The position numbers and the translations under genes were made by a program. From Pseudonocardia nigra (GTDB lineage Bacteria > Actinomycetota > Actinomycetes > Mycobacteriales > Pseudonocardiaceae), in the NCBI RefSeq assembly GCF_019396355.1, contig NZ_JAHKRK010000004.1:31215-95214 (forward strand): a stretch of 64,000 nucleotides of DNA, in the 5' to 3' direction. The notes under the pieces are model-generated. The model did no database searches and had not been told where the DNA came from. It worked only from the letters and a program-made list of their open reading frames with translations. This document shows, piece after piece, positions 34,329 through 42,682 of the stretch; the stretch's first letter is position 1; each line of letters starts with the position of its first letter.

Positions 34329-34667
34329 TCAGTTGCCGAACAGGAACAGCACACCCTGCGCGAACACGAAGTCCAGCAGCCAGACCAGCGCGACCATGAA
34401 CGACACGAAGATCAGCACGACGATCGTGTAGGTGACCAACTGCTTGCGGCTGGGCCAGATGACCTTCTGCAGCTCAGCGACCACCTCGCGCAGGAACCTG
34501 GCGATTCTGCTCGGCAGAGAGCCCTTGCCCGGACGGGCGTCGCGGAGCGCGGTGGCCCGGTCCTTGGCGCCGCCGGTGGGCGCCGGGCCGGAGCGCCGAC
34601 CCCGACGGTCGGCGGCGGTGCTCGGGCGTTCCTGCCCGTCTCCGCTCGCCTCGCGTTCCTCAGCCAC
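34329..34667 (-). CDS. secE: Preprotein translocase subunit SecE
   Basis: Essential SecYEG subunit. 112 residues from GTG 34667, which follows GGAGGAAA at good spacing; the frame extends upstream but would then run into tRNA-Trp. A charged, Pro-containing cytoplasmic N-terminus is followed by the amphipathic [23 protein letters not shown] motif and one membrane helix ([22 protein letters not shown]). Upstream of nusG in the conserved secE-nusG-rplKA order. Confidence 0.95.
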   Translation of the reverse strand: MAEEREASGDGQERPSTAADRRGRRSGPAPTGGAKDRATALRDARPGKGSLPSRIARFLREVVAELQKVIWPSRKQLVTYTIVVLIFVSFMVALVWLLDFVFAQGVLFLFGN

Positions 34668-34754
34668 GCCCGTTTCCTCCAGCTCGCCCGCCGGCCCGGC
34701 CTCCGGGTCCGCCGCCGTTCGTTCCGTGCTCCGATCCGACAATTCCTGCAGTGG

Positions 34755-34827
<73 letters not shown>

Positions 34828-34990
34828 AGACCGACCCCGCCGTGGGCTCGCGGACCCACATACGAGGGGGTGCATCGCAAGCGACGCACCCAGCGGAACA
34901 AGTGTACGGCACGCGACGTGCACGCCCGACACCCGCTCCCCGCGACGGCCTCGCGGCTCGTCCGGTCGTTGCATAGGCGAGGATGCCAGC

Positions 34991-36211
34991 ATGGCTGCGA
35001 CCACGACCGACCGCCCCCGGATCTCCGCCCGCATCGGCGGTATCGCCGAGTCCGCCACGCTCGCCGTCGACTCGAAGGCGAAGGCCCTCAAGGCCGCCGG
35101 ACGGCCGGTCATCGGCTTCGGTGCCGGGGAGCCCGACTTCCCCACCCCGCAGCCCATCGTCGAGGCCGCCCAGGCTGCGTGCGCCGACCCCCGCAACCAC
35201 CGCTACTCGCCCGCGGCCGGCCTTCCCGAGCTGCGCGAGGCGATCGCGGCGAAGACGCTGCGCGACTCCGGCCTGGAGATCCCCGCGTCCCGGGTGCTCG
35301 TCACGAACGGCGGCAAGCAGGCCGTCTACCAGGCCTTCGCCACCCTGCTCGACCCGGGCGACGAGGTGCTGCTGCCGGCGCCCTACTGGACCACCTACCC
35401 GGAGGCGATCGGCCTCGCCGGCGGGGTGCCGGTCGCGGTGACCTGCGGCCCGGAGGCCGACTTCCTGCCGTCGGTGGAGCAGCTCGACGCCGCCCGGACC
35501 GACCGCACGAAGGTGCTGGTCTGGTGCTCGCCGTCCAACCCGACGGGCGCGGTCGCGTCCCGCGAGCTCACGGAGGCCGTGGGGCGCTGGGCCGTCGAGA
35601 ACGACGTGTGGGTGATCACCGACGAGATCTACGAGCACCTCGTCTACGACGGCGCCGAAGCGGTCTCGATGCCCGTGGCGGTGCCCGAGCTGGCCGACCG
35701 CTGCGTGGTGCTGAACGGCGTCGCGAAGACCTACGCGATGACCGGCTGGCGGGTCGGCTGGCTGACCGGGCCGGCCGACGTGGTGAAGGCGGCCACGAAC
35801 CTGCAGTCACACCTGTCGTCGAACGTCTGCAACGTGGCGCAGCGCGCCGCCCTGGAGGCCGTCTCCGGGTCGCTCGACGCCGTGGCGGAGATGCGCGCCG
35901 CGTTCGACCGGCGCCGCCGCCTGATGGTGGACCTGCTCCGCGCGATCCCCGGCGTCGAGTGCCCCACCCCGCGCGGCGCGTTCTACGCCTACCCGTCGGT
36001 GCAGGCGCTGCTGGGGCGGGAGCTGCGCGGGACGCGCCCGGGGACGAGCGCCGAGCTGGCCGCGGTCGTGCTGGAGCACGCCGAGGTGGCAGTGGTGCCC
36101 GGTGAGGCATTCGGCACGCCCGGCTTCTTCCGGCTGTCCTACGCGCTGGGCGACGACGACCTGCGGACCGGCGTGGAGCGGATGGGGGCCCTGCTGGCGG
36201 AGGCCCGGTAG
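34991..36211 (+). CDS. aspC: Pyridoxal-phosphate aminotransferase (aspartate aminotransferase type)
   Basis: Class-I/II aminotransferase, 406 residues, subfamily Ib-like. PLP lysine is Lys246 in [17 protein letters not shown], with SPSNPTG (Asn183), [13 protein letters not shown] and the carboxylate-binding Arg in FFRLSYA. Probably interconverts aspartate/glutamate and their oxoacids; other specificities in this subfamily (prephenate, alanine) cannot be excluded. Divergent from tRNA-Trp-secE, a neighbourhood also seen in other actinomycetes. Confidence 0.93.
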   Translation: MAATTTDRPRISARIGGIAESATLAVDSKAKALKAAGRPVIGFGAGEPDFPTPQPIVEAAQAACADPRNHRYSPAAGLPELREAIAAKTLRDSGLEIPASRVLVTNGGKQAVYQAFATLLDPGDEVLLPAPYWTTYPEAIGLAGGVPVAVTCGPEADFLPSVEQLDAARTDRTKVLVWCSPSNPTGAVASRELTEAVGRWAVENDVWVITDEIYEHLVYDGAEAVSMPVAVPELADRCVVLNGVAKTYAMTGWRVGWLTGPADVVKAATNLQSHLSSNVCNVAQRAALEAVSGSLDAVAEMRAAFDRRRRLMVDLLRAIPGVECPTPRGAFYAYPSVQALLGRELRGTRPGTSAELAAVVLEHAEVAVVPGEAFGTPGFFRLSYALGDDDLRTGVERMGALLAEAR

Positions 36212-36220
36212 GCGCTGCCG

Positions 36221-36490
36221 TTACGCCGTCGCGCTGCCCGCGGTCGGGAAGTACGGGACGCGGTCGACGGCGTGCGGGCGGTCGCCGGCGCCGAACCCGG
36301 TGTCGTGCCACCAGCGGTGCCAGCAGCCGGGGCACTGCACGAACAGGCGCCTGCCCTCCGCCGCGAGCAGGAAGCACCAGTGCGCGTCGCAGTTGCGACC
36401 GGTGTCGCAGGCCGCGCAGCTCGCCGCGACCGGGCAGCGCGGGCAGCTCGTCCACGCCCGGCGCCCGATGTCGGCCTGGGCGTCACGCAT
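36221..36490 (-). CDS. Small Cys-rich, zinc-ribbon-like protein
   Basis: 89 residues with seven Cys. Two pairs resemble zinc knuckles (CPRCPVAASCAAC near the N-terminus, CPGCWHRWWH near residue 55), plus DTGRNCDAHWC. Likely binds zinc; function unknown. Its ATG overlaps the 3' end of the upstream small gene by eight bases, so the two are translationally linked. Its stop lies nine bases from the convergent aminotransferase stop. Confidence 0.65.
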   Translation of the reverse strand: MRDAQADIGRRAWTSCPRCPVAASCAACDTGRNCDAHWCFLLAAEGRRLFVQCPGCWHRWWHDTGFGAGDRPHAVDRVPYFPTAGSATA

Positions 36491-36764
36491 CCAGGACCCC
36501 GGCGTCCACGAGCATCCGGTAGATGGCGCGCTGCTCGGCGTCCAGGTCGCTGTAGAGCATCCGGTGCGCCTCCGCCTCGATCGCGAGCACCGCGCCGGGG
36601 TCCAGGTCGGGGCTCGCGGCGATCACGGCGGCGAGCCGGTGCTGCTCGTGCGCGGTCAGGTCGAACGCGTGCCGGACGAGGGCCGCCGACGGCTCCGTGG
36701 GGTTCACCCCCTTACCGATACGTCGAAGGCCCCGGTGCGGCCAGTGCATCGCGAGCGGGGTCAC
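36483..36764 (-). CDS. Small hypothetical protein
   Basis: 93 residues from the ATG at 36764, or 74 from GTG 36707 (MNPTEPSAALVRHAF). The latter is directly abutted by an AAGGGG run too close to be an ideal ribosome-binding site. Predicted all-helical and acidic (AHEQHRLAAVIAAS...DAEQRAIYRMLVDAGV); no recognised domain. Overlaps the downstream Cys-rich gene by eight bases. Follows the penicillin-binding-protein gene by 30 bases. Confidence 0.6.
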   Translation of the reverse strand: MTPLAMHWPHRGLRRIGKGVNPTEPSAALVRHAFDLTAHEQHRLAAVIAASPDLDPGAVLAIEAEAHRMLYSDLDAEQRAIYRMLVDAGVLDA

Positions 36765-36794
36765 GGGTAAGCCGCGTCACTCCGGGGTCCCCGA

Positions 36795-38465
36795 TCAGCG
36801 CAGCAGGGGCTCGAGGAACCGCCCGGCCGCCTGGACCGCCGGGGCCGACGAGCCGCCGTCGACCACCAGCACGGCCACGGCGAGGTCGCCCGCGGTCGCC
36901 ACGAACCAGCCGTGGGCGCGGGTGCCGTCGCCGAACTGGGCGGTACCGGTCTTCCCGGCGACCCCCGGGAGGTCGGCCAGCGCACTGGCGCTGCCCGCGG
37001 TGACGGTCTCGCGCATCATCGCGCGCAGGTCCTGCGCCACGCCCGGATCCAGGGGCGGCGGGGTGGCGTCGGACGTCGTCGGGCGCCCGGGCAGCAGCAC
37101 CGGGGTCGCCGCCCCACCCCGCACCACCGCGGCTGCCACCAGCGCCATCCCGAACGGGCTGGCGAGCACCTCGCCCTGCCCGATCGACCACTCCACGCGC
37201 TGTTCCGGACGCGGAGCGGGCGGCACCGAGCCGGTCAGCGTGGTCATGCCGGGGGCCACGTGGTCGATGCCGAGACCCAGCTGGGCGGCCGTCTCGGCCA
37301 GCGCGTCGGGCGGGAGGTCGACGGCCAGCCGGGCCATCGTCGTGTTGCACGAGTTCGCGAAGGCCGTGTGCAGCGGCACCTCGCCGAGGGCGAAGCCGTC
37401 GTTGGTGATCTGCCTGCCCTGGACGTTCTCGGTGTAGGGGCACGGCAGGATGGTGTCGGCGGTGGCGGCCCCGGCCTGCAGCGCCGCCGCCGTCGTCACG
37501 ATCTTGAAGGTGGAGCCGGGTGGGTAGCGGCCGACGAGGGCGGGGGCGCCCTCACGGTCGGCGGCCGGTGTCTGCGCCGCCGCGAGCACCTCCCCGGTGG
37601 AGGGCTGCACGGCCACGAGCATCGCCTGCCCGTCGATCGGGGCGAGCGCGTACTGCGCGGCGCGCTGCACCTGCGCGTCGACGGCGGTGACCAGCGGCTC
37701 GACGGGCGCCGGCGGGACCTCGTGCAGGACGTCGGTCCCACCGTCGGCGCCGACCGCCGCGATGCGCCAGCCCGGCTCGACCGCCCACAGGTCCTCGACC
37801 TCGGCGGCCAGCCCGGACAGCAGCGGGGACGCGAGACCGGGGTCGGCGGACAGCAGCCGGGTGTCCTCGACCGTGCTGACCCCGGGCAGGTCCGCGACCG
37901 CGGCCCGGACCGCGTCGTAGTGCGGTCCGCGCAGCGTGACGACCGGGTGGCGCTGCCCGGCGGGGGTGCCCGCCGCGCCGTCGAGGACCGACCGTTCGGT
38001 GATCGCGGGGTCGAACTGCTGCAGCGGCTCCGCCAACCAGCGCGCCACGCCGGCGTCCGCCGCCGCGGGATCCAGCAGCACCGTCACCACGCGCTGCGGG
38101 GACATCAGCTCGCCGCCGTCGCGGTCCAGCACGGGCGGGACCGGGACCTCCAGGGTGTCCAGCCGCAGCCCGTCGCCCTGGTCCAGGCCCGGGTGCAGCA
38201 CGGACGGCGCCCAGGCGACCCGCCAGCCGTCGGCGGTGTCGCGCAGCGCCGCGGTGGCGTCGTAGGTCCAGGTGCGCCCCTCGCCGAAGTCCCAGGAGAG
38301 CCGGAACGACGCCGTGGTGGCCGCGCCGTCCTCCGTCACCTGCAGTCCGTCGGCGCGCACAGCCACCGGTTCGAGCGCGGTCCGGTAGTCCAGGAGCTCC
38401 GCGGCCGCGGCCGGATCGTCGGTGGCCGCGGCGGCGGCCGGCACGTCGCCCGCGCCGATCTGCAC
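36795..38465 (-). CDS. Penicillin-binding protein (D,D-transpeptidase), lacking a visible membrane anchor
   Basis: Class-B-like peptidoglycan transpeptidase. From GTG 38465, 556 residues: NTF2-like/MecA-N domain (about 1-105), dimerisation region, then the transpeptidase domain with Ser318-x-x-Lys321 (STFK), Ser372-Cys-Asn and Lys505-Thr-Gly, so the active site is complete. Such proteins normally begin with a short cytosolic part and a membrane helix or lipobox. Here nothing hydrophobic is found in any frame upstream: the region before the NTF2-like domain consists of the GTGCAC repeat and then hadB. GTG 38465 has no good ribosome-binding site; a further in-frame GTG within the repeat is possible. 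The 5' end may have been lost. Confidence 0.75.
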   Translation of the reverse strand: MQIGAGDVPAAAAATDDPAAAAELLDYRTALEPVAVRADGLQVTEDGAATTASFRLSWDFGEGRTWTYDATAALRDTADGWRVAWAPSVLHPGLDQGDGLRLDTLEVPVPPVLDRDGGELMSPQRVVTVLLDPAAADAGVARWLAEPLQQFDPAITERSVLDGAAGTPAGQRHPVVTLRGPHYDAVRAAVADLPGVSTVEDTRLLSADPGLASPLLSGLAAEVEDLWAVEPGWRIAAVGADGGTDVLHEVPPAPVEPLVTAVDAQVQRAAQYALAPIDGQAMLVAVQPSTGEVLAAAQTPAADREGAPALVGRYPPGSTFKIVTTAAALQAGAATADTILPCPYTENVQGRQITNDGFALGEVPLHTAFANSCNTTMARLAVDLPPDALAETAAQLGLGIDHVAPGMTTLTGSVPPAPRPEQRVEWSIGQGEVLASPFGMALVAAAVVRGGAATPVLLPGRPTTSDATPPPLDPGVAQDLRAMMRETVTAGSASALADLPGVAGKTGTAQFGDGTRAHGWFVATAGDLAVAVLVVDGGSSAPAVQAAGRFLEPLLR

Positions 38466-38533
38466 CTGCCCGCGGTCGACGCGGTGATCGGCGGCGCGGC
38501 GCGTGTGGCCGTCGGGGCGCTGCGCGCCTGACC

Positions 38534-38610
38534 GACCGTGCACACCGTGGGAGGACCGTGCACATCGCCGGCCGTATGCACGGCAGCCCGAGGGTGTGCA
38601 CGGTGGGGGG
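38534..38610. repeat. GTGCAC-type dispersed repeat, copy 1
   Basis: Contains GACCGTGCACACCGTGGGAG (38534-38553), further ACCGTGCACA, GTATGCACGG and GTGTGCACGGT elements. The 20-base core recurs with one change at 50381-50400. Located in the hadB/PBP junction, exactly where the PBP's membrane anchor would be expected. Confidence 0.75.
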
Positions 38611-38622
38611 AAGGCCCCCGCG

Positions 38623-39060
38623 TCACTCGAGGGTGGGCAGCTCCGCGGGCACGGCCACTTCGGCGACGGCGCGGCCGAGCACGGTCTTCCCCTCGAACGT
38701 CGCGGTGACGGCGACCCGGGCGATGCGCGCACCGTCGTCGGTGTCGGTCACATCGGTGACCTTCGCCGTGACCTCGACGAGCGCGCCCTCCTCGTCGTCC
38801 GGCACGACGACCGGACGCGTGAAGCGGACGCCGTAGCTGCGAACAGCGGCGGGGTCGCCCGCCCAGTCGGTGACTATGCGGCCGGCGAGCGCCATCGTGA
38901 GCATCCCGTGCGCGATGACGCCGGGGAGCCCGACGCCGGTGGCGACCCGGTCGCTCCAGTGGATCGGGTTGAAGTCGCCGGACGCGCCCGCGTAACGGAC
39001 GAGGTCGGCGCGGGTGACGCGCAGCGACAGCGGGGGGAGCTCCTGACCTGCGGCCGTCAC
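38623..39060 (-). CDS. hadB: MaoC-like (3R)-hydroxyacyl dehydratase, HadB type
   Basis: Hot-dog-fold dehydratase subunit carrying the catalytic Asp-His of the R-specific hydratase 2 motif (YAGASGDFNPIHWSD). 145 residues, like mycobacterial HadB. Overlaps hadA by four bases (ATGA). Order rpmG-hadA-hadB mirrors M. tuberculosis Rv0634B-Rv0635-Rv0636; no hadC follows. In an organism without long mycolates it probably serves general fatty-acid elongation. Confidence 0.9.
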   Translation of the reverse strand: MTAAGQELPPLSLRVTRADLVRYAGASGDFNPIHWSDRVATGVGLPGVIAHGMLTMALAGRIVTDWAGDPAAVRSYGVRFTRPVVVPDDEEGALVEVTAKVTDVTDTDDGARIARVAVTATFEGKTVLGRAVAEVAVPAELPTLE

Positions 39061-39518
39061 GCCCGCGCCCCCTCTGCCGGCTCCGCCTGCGTCACGAGGA
39101 GCGCCTTCGTGGTGGCCACGGGCTCCCCGTCGATGTCGGCGACCTCACACCGCAGCGTGAGCATGTGGCTGCCGCCGCGGGTCTTCAGGTCCTCGACGTG
39201 GATGGTGGTGACCAGGTCGTCACCGCCGCGGATCGGGCGGTGCAGCGTGATCGACTGGTCGCCGTGCACCATCCGCGAGTAGTCCCAGCCGAACGCCGGG
39301 TCGCGCAGGAACGCCTCGATCGCCGGCATCGTGAAGGTGACGGCGAACGTGGGCGGCGCCACGACGTCGGGGTGCCCGGCGGCGCGGGCGGCGTCGACGT
39401 CATGGCACACGGAAGCGCCCTCGCCGATGGCGAGGGCGAATTCGCGGATCTTCTCCCGGCCGACCCGGTACGGAGCGCCTGCCGGCAGAGCCCGGCCGAC
39501 GAACGAGGCGTCCGGCAC
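39057..39518 (-). CDS. hadA: MaoC-like dehydratase partner subunit, HadA type
   Basis: Substrate-binding partner of HadB. 153 residues from GTG 39518, which lies three bases after the rpmG stop; longer upstream frames are shadows of rpmG. FAS1-like N-terminal MaoC domain with VGREKIREFALAIGE and PPTFAVTFTMPA. Lacks the catalytic hydratase motif, as expected for HadA. Co-transcribed with rpmG and hadB. Confidence 0.9.
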   Translation of the reverse strand: MPDASFVGRALPAGAPYRVGREKIREFALAIGEGASVCHDVDAARAAGHPDVVAPPTFAVTFTMPAIEAFLRDPAFGWDYSRMVHGDQSITLHRPIRGGDDLVTTIHVEDLKTRGGSHMLTLRCEVADIDGEPVATTKALLVTQAEPAEGARA

Positions 39519-39520
39519 GC

Positions 39521-39688
39521 TCAGCGGGTCTCGCGGTGCTCGCGGTGGATGCCGCAGTTCGGGCAGAACTTCTTGATCGCGAGCCGGTCGGGGTCGTTGC
39601 GCCGGTTCTTCTTGGTGATGTAGTTCCGGTGCTTGCACTGCTCGCACGCCAGCGTGATCTTCGGCCGGACGTCGGTGGCCTTCGCCAT
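39521..39688 (-). CDS. rpmG: 50S ribosomal protein L33, zinc-binding form
   Basis: 55 residues with two CxxC pairs (ACEQCKH and FCPNCGI), so this is the zinc-binding (C+) paralogue, in contrast to the Cys-free L33 at 40,773-40,937. Core [11 protein letters not shown] is conserved. Lies between tRNA-Met and hadA as in mycobacteria. Confidence 0.96.
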   Translation of the reverse strand: MAKATDVRPKITLACEQCKHRNYITKKNRRNDPDRLAIKKFCPNCGIHREHRETR

Positions 39689-39723
39689 CGCGGGTGCCTC
39701 CTGCTTGCTGTGGATCTTCAGTC

Positions 39724-39799
39724 TGGTAGCGGTGGCCGGACTTGAACCGGCGACACAGCGATTATGAGCCGCTTGCTCTACCGACTGAGCTACACCGCT
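39724..39799 (-). tRNA. tRNA-Met (CAT anticodon)
   Basis: Minus-strand cloverleaf with acceptor AGCGGTG/CACCGCT, A discriminator and an encoded CCA end (39726-39724). Anticodon loop CTCATAA gives CAU. The first acceptor pair is A-U, which points to elongator Met (initiator tRNAs have a 1-72 mismatch); a CAU tRNA modified to read Ile AUA codons was not excluded. Confidence 0.93.
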
Positions 39800-39827
39800 T
39801 CGCGACGCTGGTCACACCAGCTCGCAG

Positions 39828-39900
39828 AGCCCCTTTACGGAATCGAACCGTAGACCTTCTCCTTACCATGGAGACGCTCTGCCGACTGAGCTAAAGGGGC
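39828..39900 (-). tRNA. tRNA-Thr (GGT anticodon)
   Basis: A 73-base cloverleaf: acceptor GCCCCTT/AAGGGGC with U discriminator, D-arm GCTCAGTCGGCAGAGC, anticodon stem TCTCC/GGAGA with loop ATGGTAA (anticodon GGT), T-arm GGTTCGATTCC. CCA not encoded. 28 bases upstream of tRNA-Met, so probably co-transcribed with it and rpmG-hadAB. Confidence 0.97.
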
Positions 39901-39984
39901 GGCACGCCCGCGCGGTTGGTCTCTCCCGCGGCGGGCGTCGACAACTCTACACAACCCTCCGGGGGACCCGACAACGGGTCCCTC

Positions 39985-40290
39985 TCACCAGCTCGACTTG
40001 CGAACTCCGGGCAGGTACCCGTCGTGCGCGAGCTCCCGGAGCCGCACCCGGGAGACCCCGAACGCCCGCAGGTACCCGCGCGGCCGCCCGTCGACACCGT
40101 CGCGGTTGCGCACCCGGGTGGCGCTGGCGTCCCGCGGCTGCCGATGGAGCTCACGCTGCGCCGCCGTGCGCTCCTCCTGGGTCGTCGCTGGGCGCGCGAT
40201 GATCGCCTTGAGCTCGGCCCGCCGCGCCGCGTAGCGGGCGACCACGGCCCGCCGGTGGGCGTTGCGCGCGATCTTCCCCTTCGTGGCCAT
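39985..40290 (-). CDS. rpsN2: 30S ribosomal protein S14, zinc-independent paralogue
   Basis: 101 residues without any Cys, so the long, zinc-free (C-) S14 form. Conserved C-terminal [38 protein letters not shown] end is present. Start overlaps the rpmB stop by one base. Last gene of the C- ribosomal protein operon that replaces zinc proteins under zinc limitation. Confidence 0.95.
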   Translation of the reverse strand: MATKGKIARNAHRRAVVARYAARRAELKAIIARPATTQEERTAAQRELHRQPRDASATRVRNRDGVDGRPRGYLRAFGVSRVRLRELAHDGYLPGVRKSSW

Positions 40291-40526
40291 CAGACCTTCC
40301 CCCCTCGGGCGCGGATCCTGGCGACCGCAGCGTCGACCCCGATCCGGTCGATCGTGCGGATCGCGTCGGTGGACAGCTTCAACCGGACGAAGCGGTTCTC
40401 CGCGGCGAACCAGTAGCGCTTCGTCTGGATGTTCGGGTCGAACCGGCGGCTGGTGCGCCGGTGCGAATGGGACAGGTTCTTGCCGAAGCCGGGTTCGCGC
40501 CCGGTCAGCTGGCAGCGTCGGGACAC
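40290..40526 (-). CDS. rpmB2: 50S ribosomal protein L28, zinc-independent paralogue
   Basis: 78 residues, GTG start. L28 core [21 protein letters not shown] is conserved. A single Cys remains near the N-terminus (MSRRCQLTG), so the zinc site of the C+ form is absent. Two bases after rpsR2's stop, one-base overlap with rpsN2. Confidence 0.95.
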   Translation of the reverse strand: MSRRCQLTGREPGFGKNLSHSHRRTSRRFDPNIQTKRYWFAAENRFVRLKLSTDAIRTIDRIGVDAAVARIRARGGKV

Positions 40527-40528
40527 GG

Positions 40529-40771
40529 TCAGCCCCTCCCGGCGCGCGGGTAGGGCAGCAGCGCCATCTCGCGGGCGTTGCGGATGGCGGTGGCCACCTG
40601 CCGCTGCTGCTGCGGCGTCAACCCGGTCACCCTCCTGGCGCGGATCTTGCCGCGGTCGGAGACGAACGTGCGCAGCAGCGTCACGTCCTTCCAGTCCACG
40701 TCGGCGATCTGCTTGGCGTGCAGCGGGTTCGCGCGGCGCTTGAGCGGCCTGCGGGTGGGCACCTGCGGCAT
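40529..40771 (-). CDS. rpsR2: 30S ribosomal protein S18, zinc-independent paralogue
   Basis: 80 residues, no Cys. S18 signature with [30 protein letters not shown]. Second gene of the operon, one base after rpmG2's stop. Alternative S18 proteins in this context are expressed when zinc is scarce. Confidence 0.95.
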   Translation of the reverse strand: MPQVPTRRPLKRRANPLHAKQIADVDWKDVTLLRTFVSDRGKIRARRVTGLTPQQQRQVATAIRNAREMALLPYPRAGRG

Positions 40772-40772
40772 C

Positions 40773-40937
40773 TCAGCGCTCCTCGCGGAACTCGACGTGG
40801 CGGCGCACCGCCGGGTCGTACTTGCGCAGCACCATCCGGTCGGGGTCGTTGCGCCGGTTCTTGCGCGTGACGTAGGTCGTGCCCGTGCCCGCCGTCGAGC
40901 GCATCTTCACGATCGGCCGGAGGTCGTTGCGCGCCAT
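40773..40937 (-). CDS. rpmG2: 50S ribosomal protein L33, zinc-independent paralogue
   Basis: 54 residues, no Cys (compare the C+ copy at 39,521-39,688). The ATG at 40937 is chosen because GGAGGGTGGTT precedes it; the frame opens at another ATG at 40973, but that falls inside the putative Zur box. First gene of the C- operon. Confidence 0.93.
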   Translation of the reverse strand: MARNDLRPIVKMRSTAGTGTTYVTRKNRRNDPDRMVLRKYDPAVRRHVEFREER

Positions 40938-40952
40938 AACCACCCTCCACTC

Positions 40953-40972
40953 AGTAACGATTTTCGTTTTCA
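40953..40972. promoter_or_regulatory. Putative Zur box between divergent zinc-starvation genes
   Basis: A/T-rich palindrome AACGA-TTT-TCGTT (40956-40968) within GTAACGATTTTCGTTTTC, resembling actinobacterial Zur operators (consensus close to TGAAAATGATTTTCA). It lies between rpmG2 (minus) and the Mrf-like gene (plus), both of a type repressed by Zur when zinc is plentiful. Assigned from sequence shape plus gene context. Confidence 0.65.
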
Positions 40973-41027
40973 TCTACCGTAACGCTAGCGCACGCCCGAA
41001 CATGCCCGCCCGCCGGAGGAGGAACCC

Positions 41028-42259
41028 GTGCCCCGACCCGAGCTGCTCGTGCTCACCGGGCTGACCACGCCCGGGGCGGAGGCCGTGATCGGCCGCATCC
41101 GCTCCCTCGACCCGGACGTTGCCGTGCTGCACCACGACCTGCGCGACGTCGCCTCCGGCGTCGTGCACCGCCGCCTCCGCCGCGGCGACCGCGACGAACG
41201 GAGCGTGCTGGAGCTCGCGCACGGCTGCGTGTCCTGCACGCTCCGCGAGGACGTCCTGCCGCAGCTGATCGCGCTCGCCGGCCCCGGTGGATCGGGCCGG
41301 ATCGTGCTGCACCTGGACCCCGCGCTCGAGCCGGAGCAGGTCTGCTTCGCGCTGCTGCACGTGCTCGTCGACGGTGTCCCTGCAGGCGACCTCGTCGACC
41401 TGTGCGGCGTCATCACCTGCGTCGACCCGCACACCTGGTTGGACGACGCCACCGGCGACGACACGCTCCCCGAGCGCGGCCTCGCCGACCTGCCCGACGA
41501 CGAGCGGACGGTGGCTCAGGTGGCGGTCGGCCAGGCCGAGTTCGCCGACCTGATGGTGCGCACGGGAACGACCGACGCCTGGCAGCTCGCCCGCACCGAC
41601 GCCGTCCTCGCCCGGCTCGCCCCCATGGCGCAGCGGGTGCCGCTCGCCGACCTCGACGACCGGGTGTTCCTCACCGACCTGCCCCCCGGCGCCCGCCGCG
41701 GCGTGCCGTCCGACGTCCACGCGCCGCTGCTGCACGGGCAGCCGCCGCTCGGCTCGGACTGCGGGGTGCGGGTGTTGCTGTTCTCCGAGCGCCGCCCGTT
41801 CCACCGGAGCGGTTCCACACCGCGATCGACACCCTGCTCGACGGCGTGGTACGCACCGTGGGCCGCATCTGGCTCGCCACCCGTCCCGACGCCGTGCTGT
41901 GGGTGGAGTCGGCGGGCGGCGGCCTGCAGGTCGGGTACGCGGGCGACTGGCTCGCCGACGCCGACGACGCCGTCTGGGAGTCGGCGTCCCCGGAGCGCCG
42001 CGCGCTGGCCTCGCTGGCGTGGGACCCGCGCTTCGGCGACCGCGCCCAGGACCTGGTGGTGCTCACCCACGACGCCGACCCCGACGCGATCGAGGCGGAT
42101 CTACAAGCCGCCCTGCTCACCGACGCCGAGCTGGCGGCGGGCGAGGTCGCCTGGCGGGAGCTGCCGGACCCGTTCGGGTTCTGGCATTCCGACCCCTGCG
42201 CACCCGACACCCCGGCCGACCTGACCGCGGGGCGCAGCCACCACGAGGAGGAGCACTGA
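41028..42259 (+). pseudogene. CobW C-terminal-domain protein, Mrf-like, with a one-base frameshift
   Basis: GTG start with GGAGGA upstream. The N-terminal part keeps a COG0523-like outline (HGCVSCTLREDVLPQL) but has no Walker A: where GTPases have GxxGxGKTT this protein reads LTGLTTPGAEAV. The C-terminal CobW domain ([16 protein letters not shown] ... [15 protein letters not shown]) is in the next frame. The break is at about 41,804, where TTCCACCGGAG would need one more C (CACCCGGAG) to restore FHPERFH. Mycobacterial Mrf, which recruits hibernation factor to C- ribosomes in zinc starvation, is also a P-loop-less CobW homologue beside altRP genes, so that role is the best guess. Stop overlaps rpmF2 by one base. 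Pseudogene or assembly error. Confidence 0.75.
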
Positions 42260-42429
42260 TGGCCGTCCCGAAGCGGCGCATGTCCCGGTCCAACACCCGC
42301 AGCAGGCGGGCGCAGTGGAAGGCGACGCCGCCCGACCTGGTGCCGGTGACGATCGCCGGCCGGAAGCACATGGTGCCGCGCCGGCTGGTGCGGGCCTACC
42401 AGCGCGGCCTCCTCGAGCCGCCCGCCTGA
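42259..42429 (+). CDS. rpmF2: 50S ribosomal protein L32, zinc-independent paralogue
   Basis: 56 residues: [21 protein letters not shown] is the standard L32 start, but the C-terminal CxxC-CxxC zinc site is replaced by [20 protein letters not shown] with no Cys. Coupled to the Mrf-like gene (TGATG). Completes a set of five C- ribosomal proteins at this locus. Confidence 0.95.
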   Translation: MAVPKRRMSRSNTRSRRAQWKATPPDLVPVTIAGRKHMVPRRLVRAYQRGLLEPPA

Positions 42430-42446
42430 GGCGCCCCGCTCGCGCA

Positions 42447-42561
42447 CGCACCCTTTCATCGCTCGCGCCCCCCGTCGACGGGGTGCGCCGGCCGAGAAGG
42501 GGGGCATCGACCGAAAGGCGGTGCGTCGACCGAAAGGCGGTGCGTCGACCGAGACGGGGTG
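42447..42561. repeat. 19-bp-unit dispersed repeat, locus 3
   Basis: Starts with GCACCCTTTCATC-like units leading to the perfect palindrome CCCCGTCGACGGGG (42470-42483). Then come three inverted-orientation 19-base units: 42505-42523, 42524-42542 (CGTCGACCGAAAGGCGGTG) and 42543-42561 (CGTCGACCGAGACGGGGTG). The last is the reverse complement of the locus-2 unit apart from one base. Lies just downstream of rpmF2. Confidence 0.8.
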
Positions 42562-42574
42562 CGGTGAGCCGGCC

Positions 42575-42605
42575 GGGGTAAGGGGTGCCGCGGGCCCCTT
42601 ACCCC
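42575..42605. terminator. Hairpin GGGGTAAGGGG / CCCCTTACCCC
   Basis: Perfect 11-base stem (42575-42585 with 42595-42605), 9-base loop. Placed after rpmF2 and the repeat array, before the next gene; probably terminates the Mrf-rpmF2 transcript. No T-run follows. Confidence 0.65.
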
Positions 42606-42682
42606 CGTACCCGGCGGCGGGGGCCGGAGTGCGACGTGATCGTCCGATGCCGGGACGCCGGCCTCAGGACGAATCTCGTGTC

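Noticed and set aside
41028..42259. Ordinary CobW zinc-chaperone GTPase
   Set aside because: No Walker A motif at the N-terminus and only a partial Cys motif, so GTPase function is not supported; an Mrf-like role fits better.
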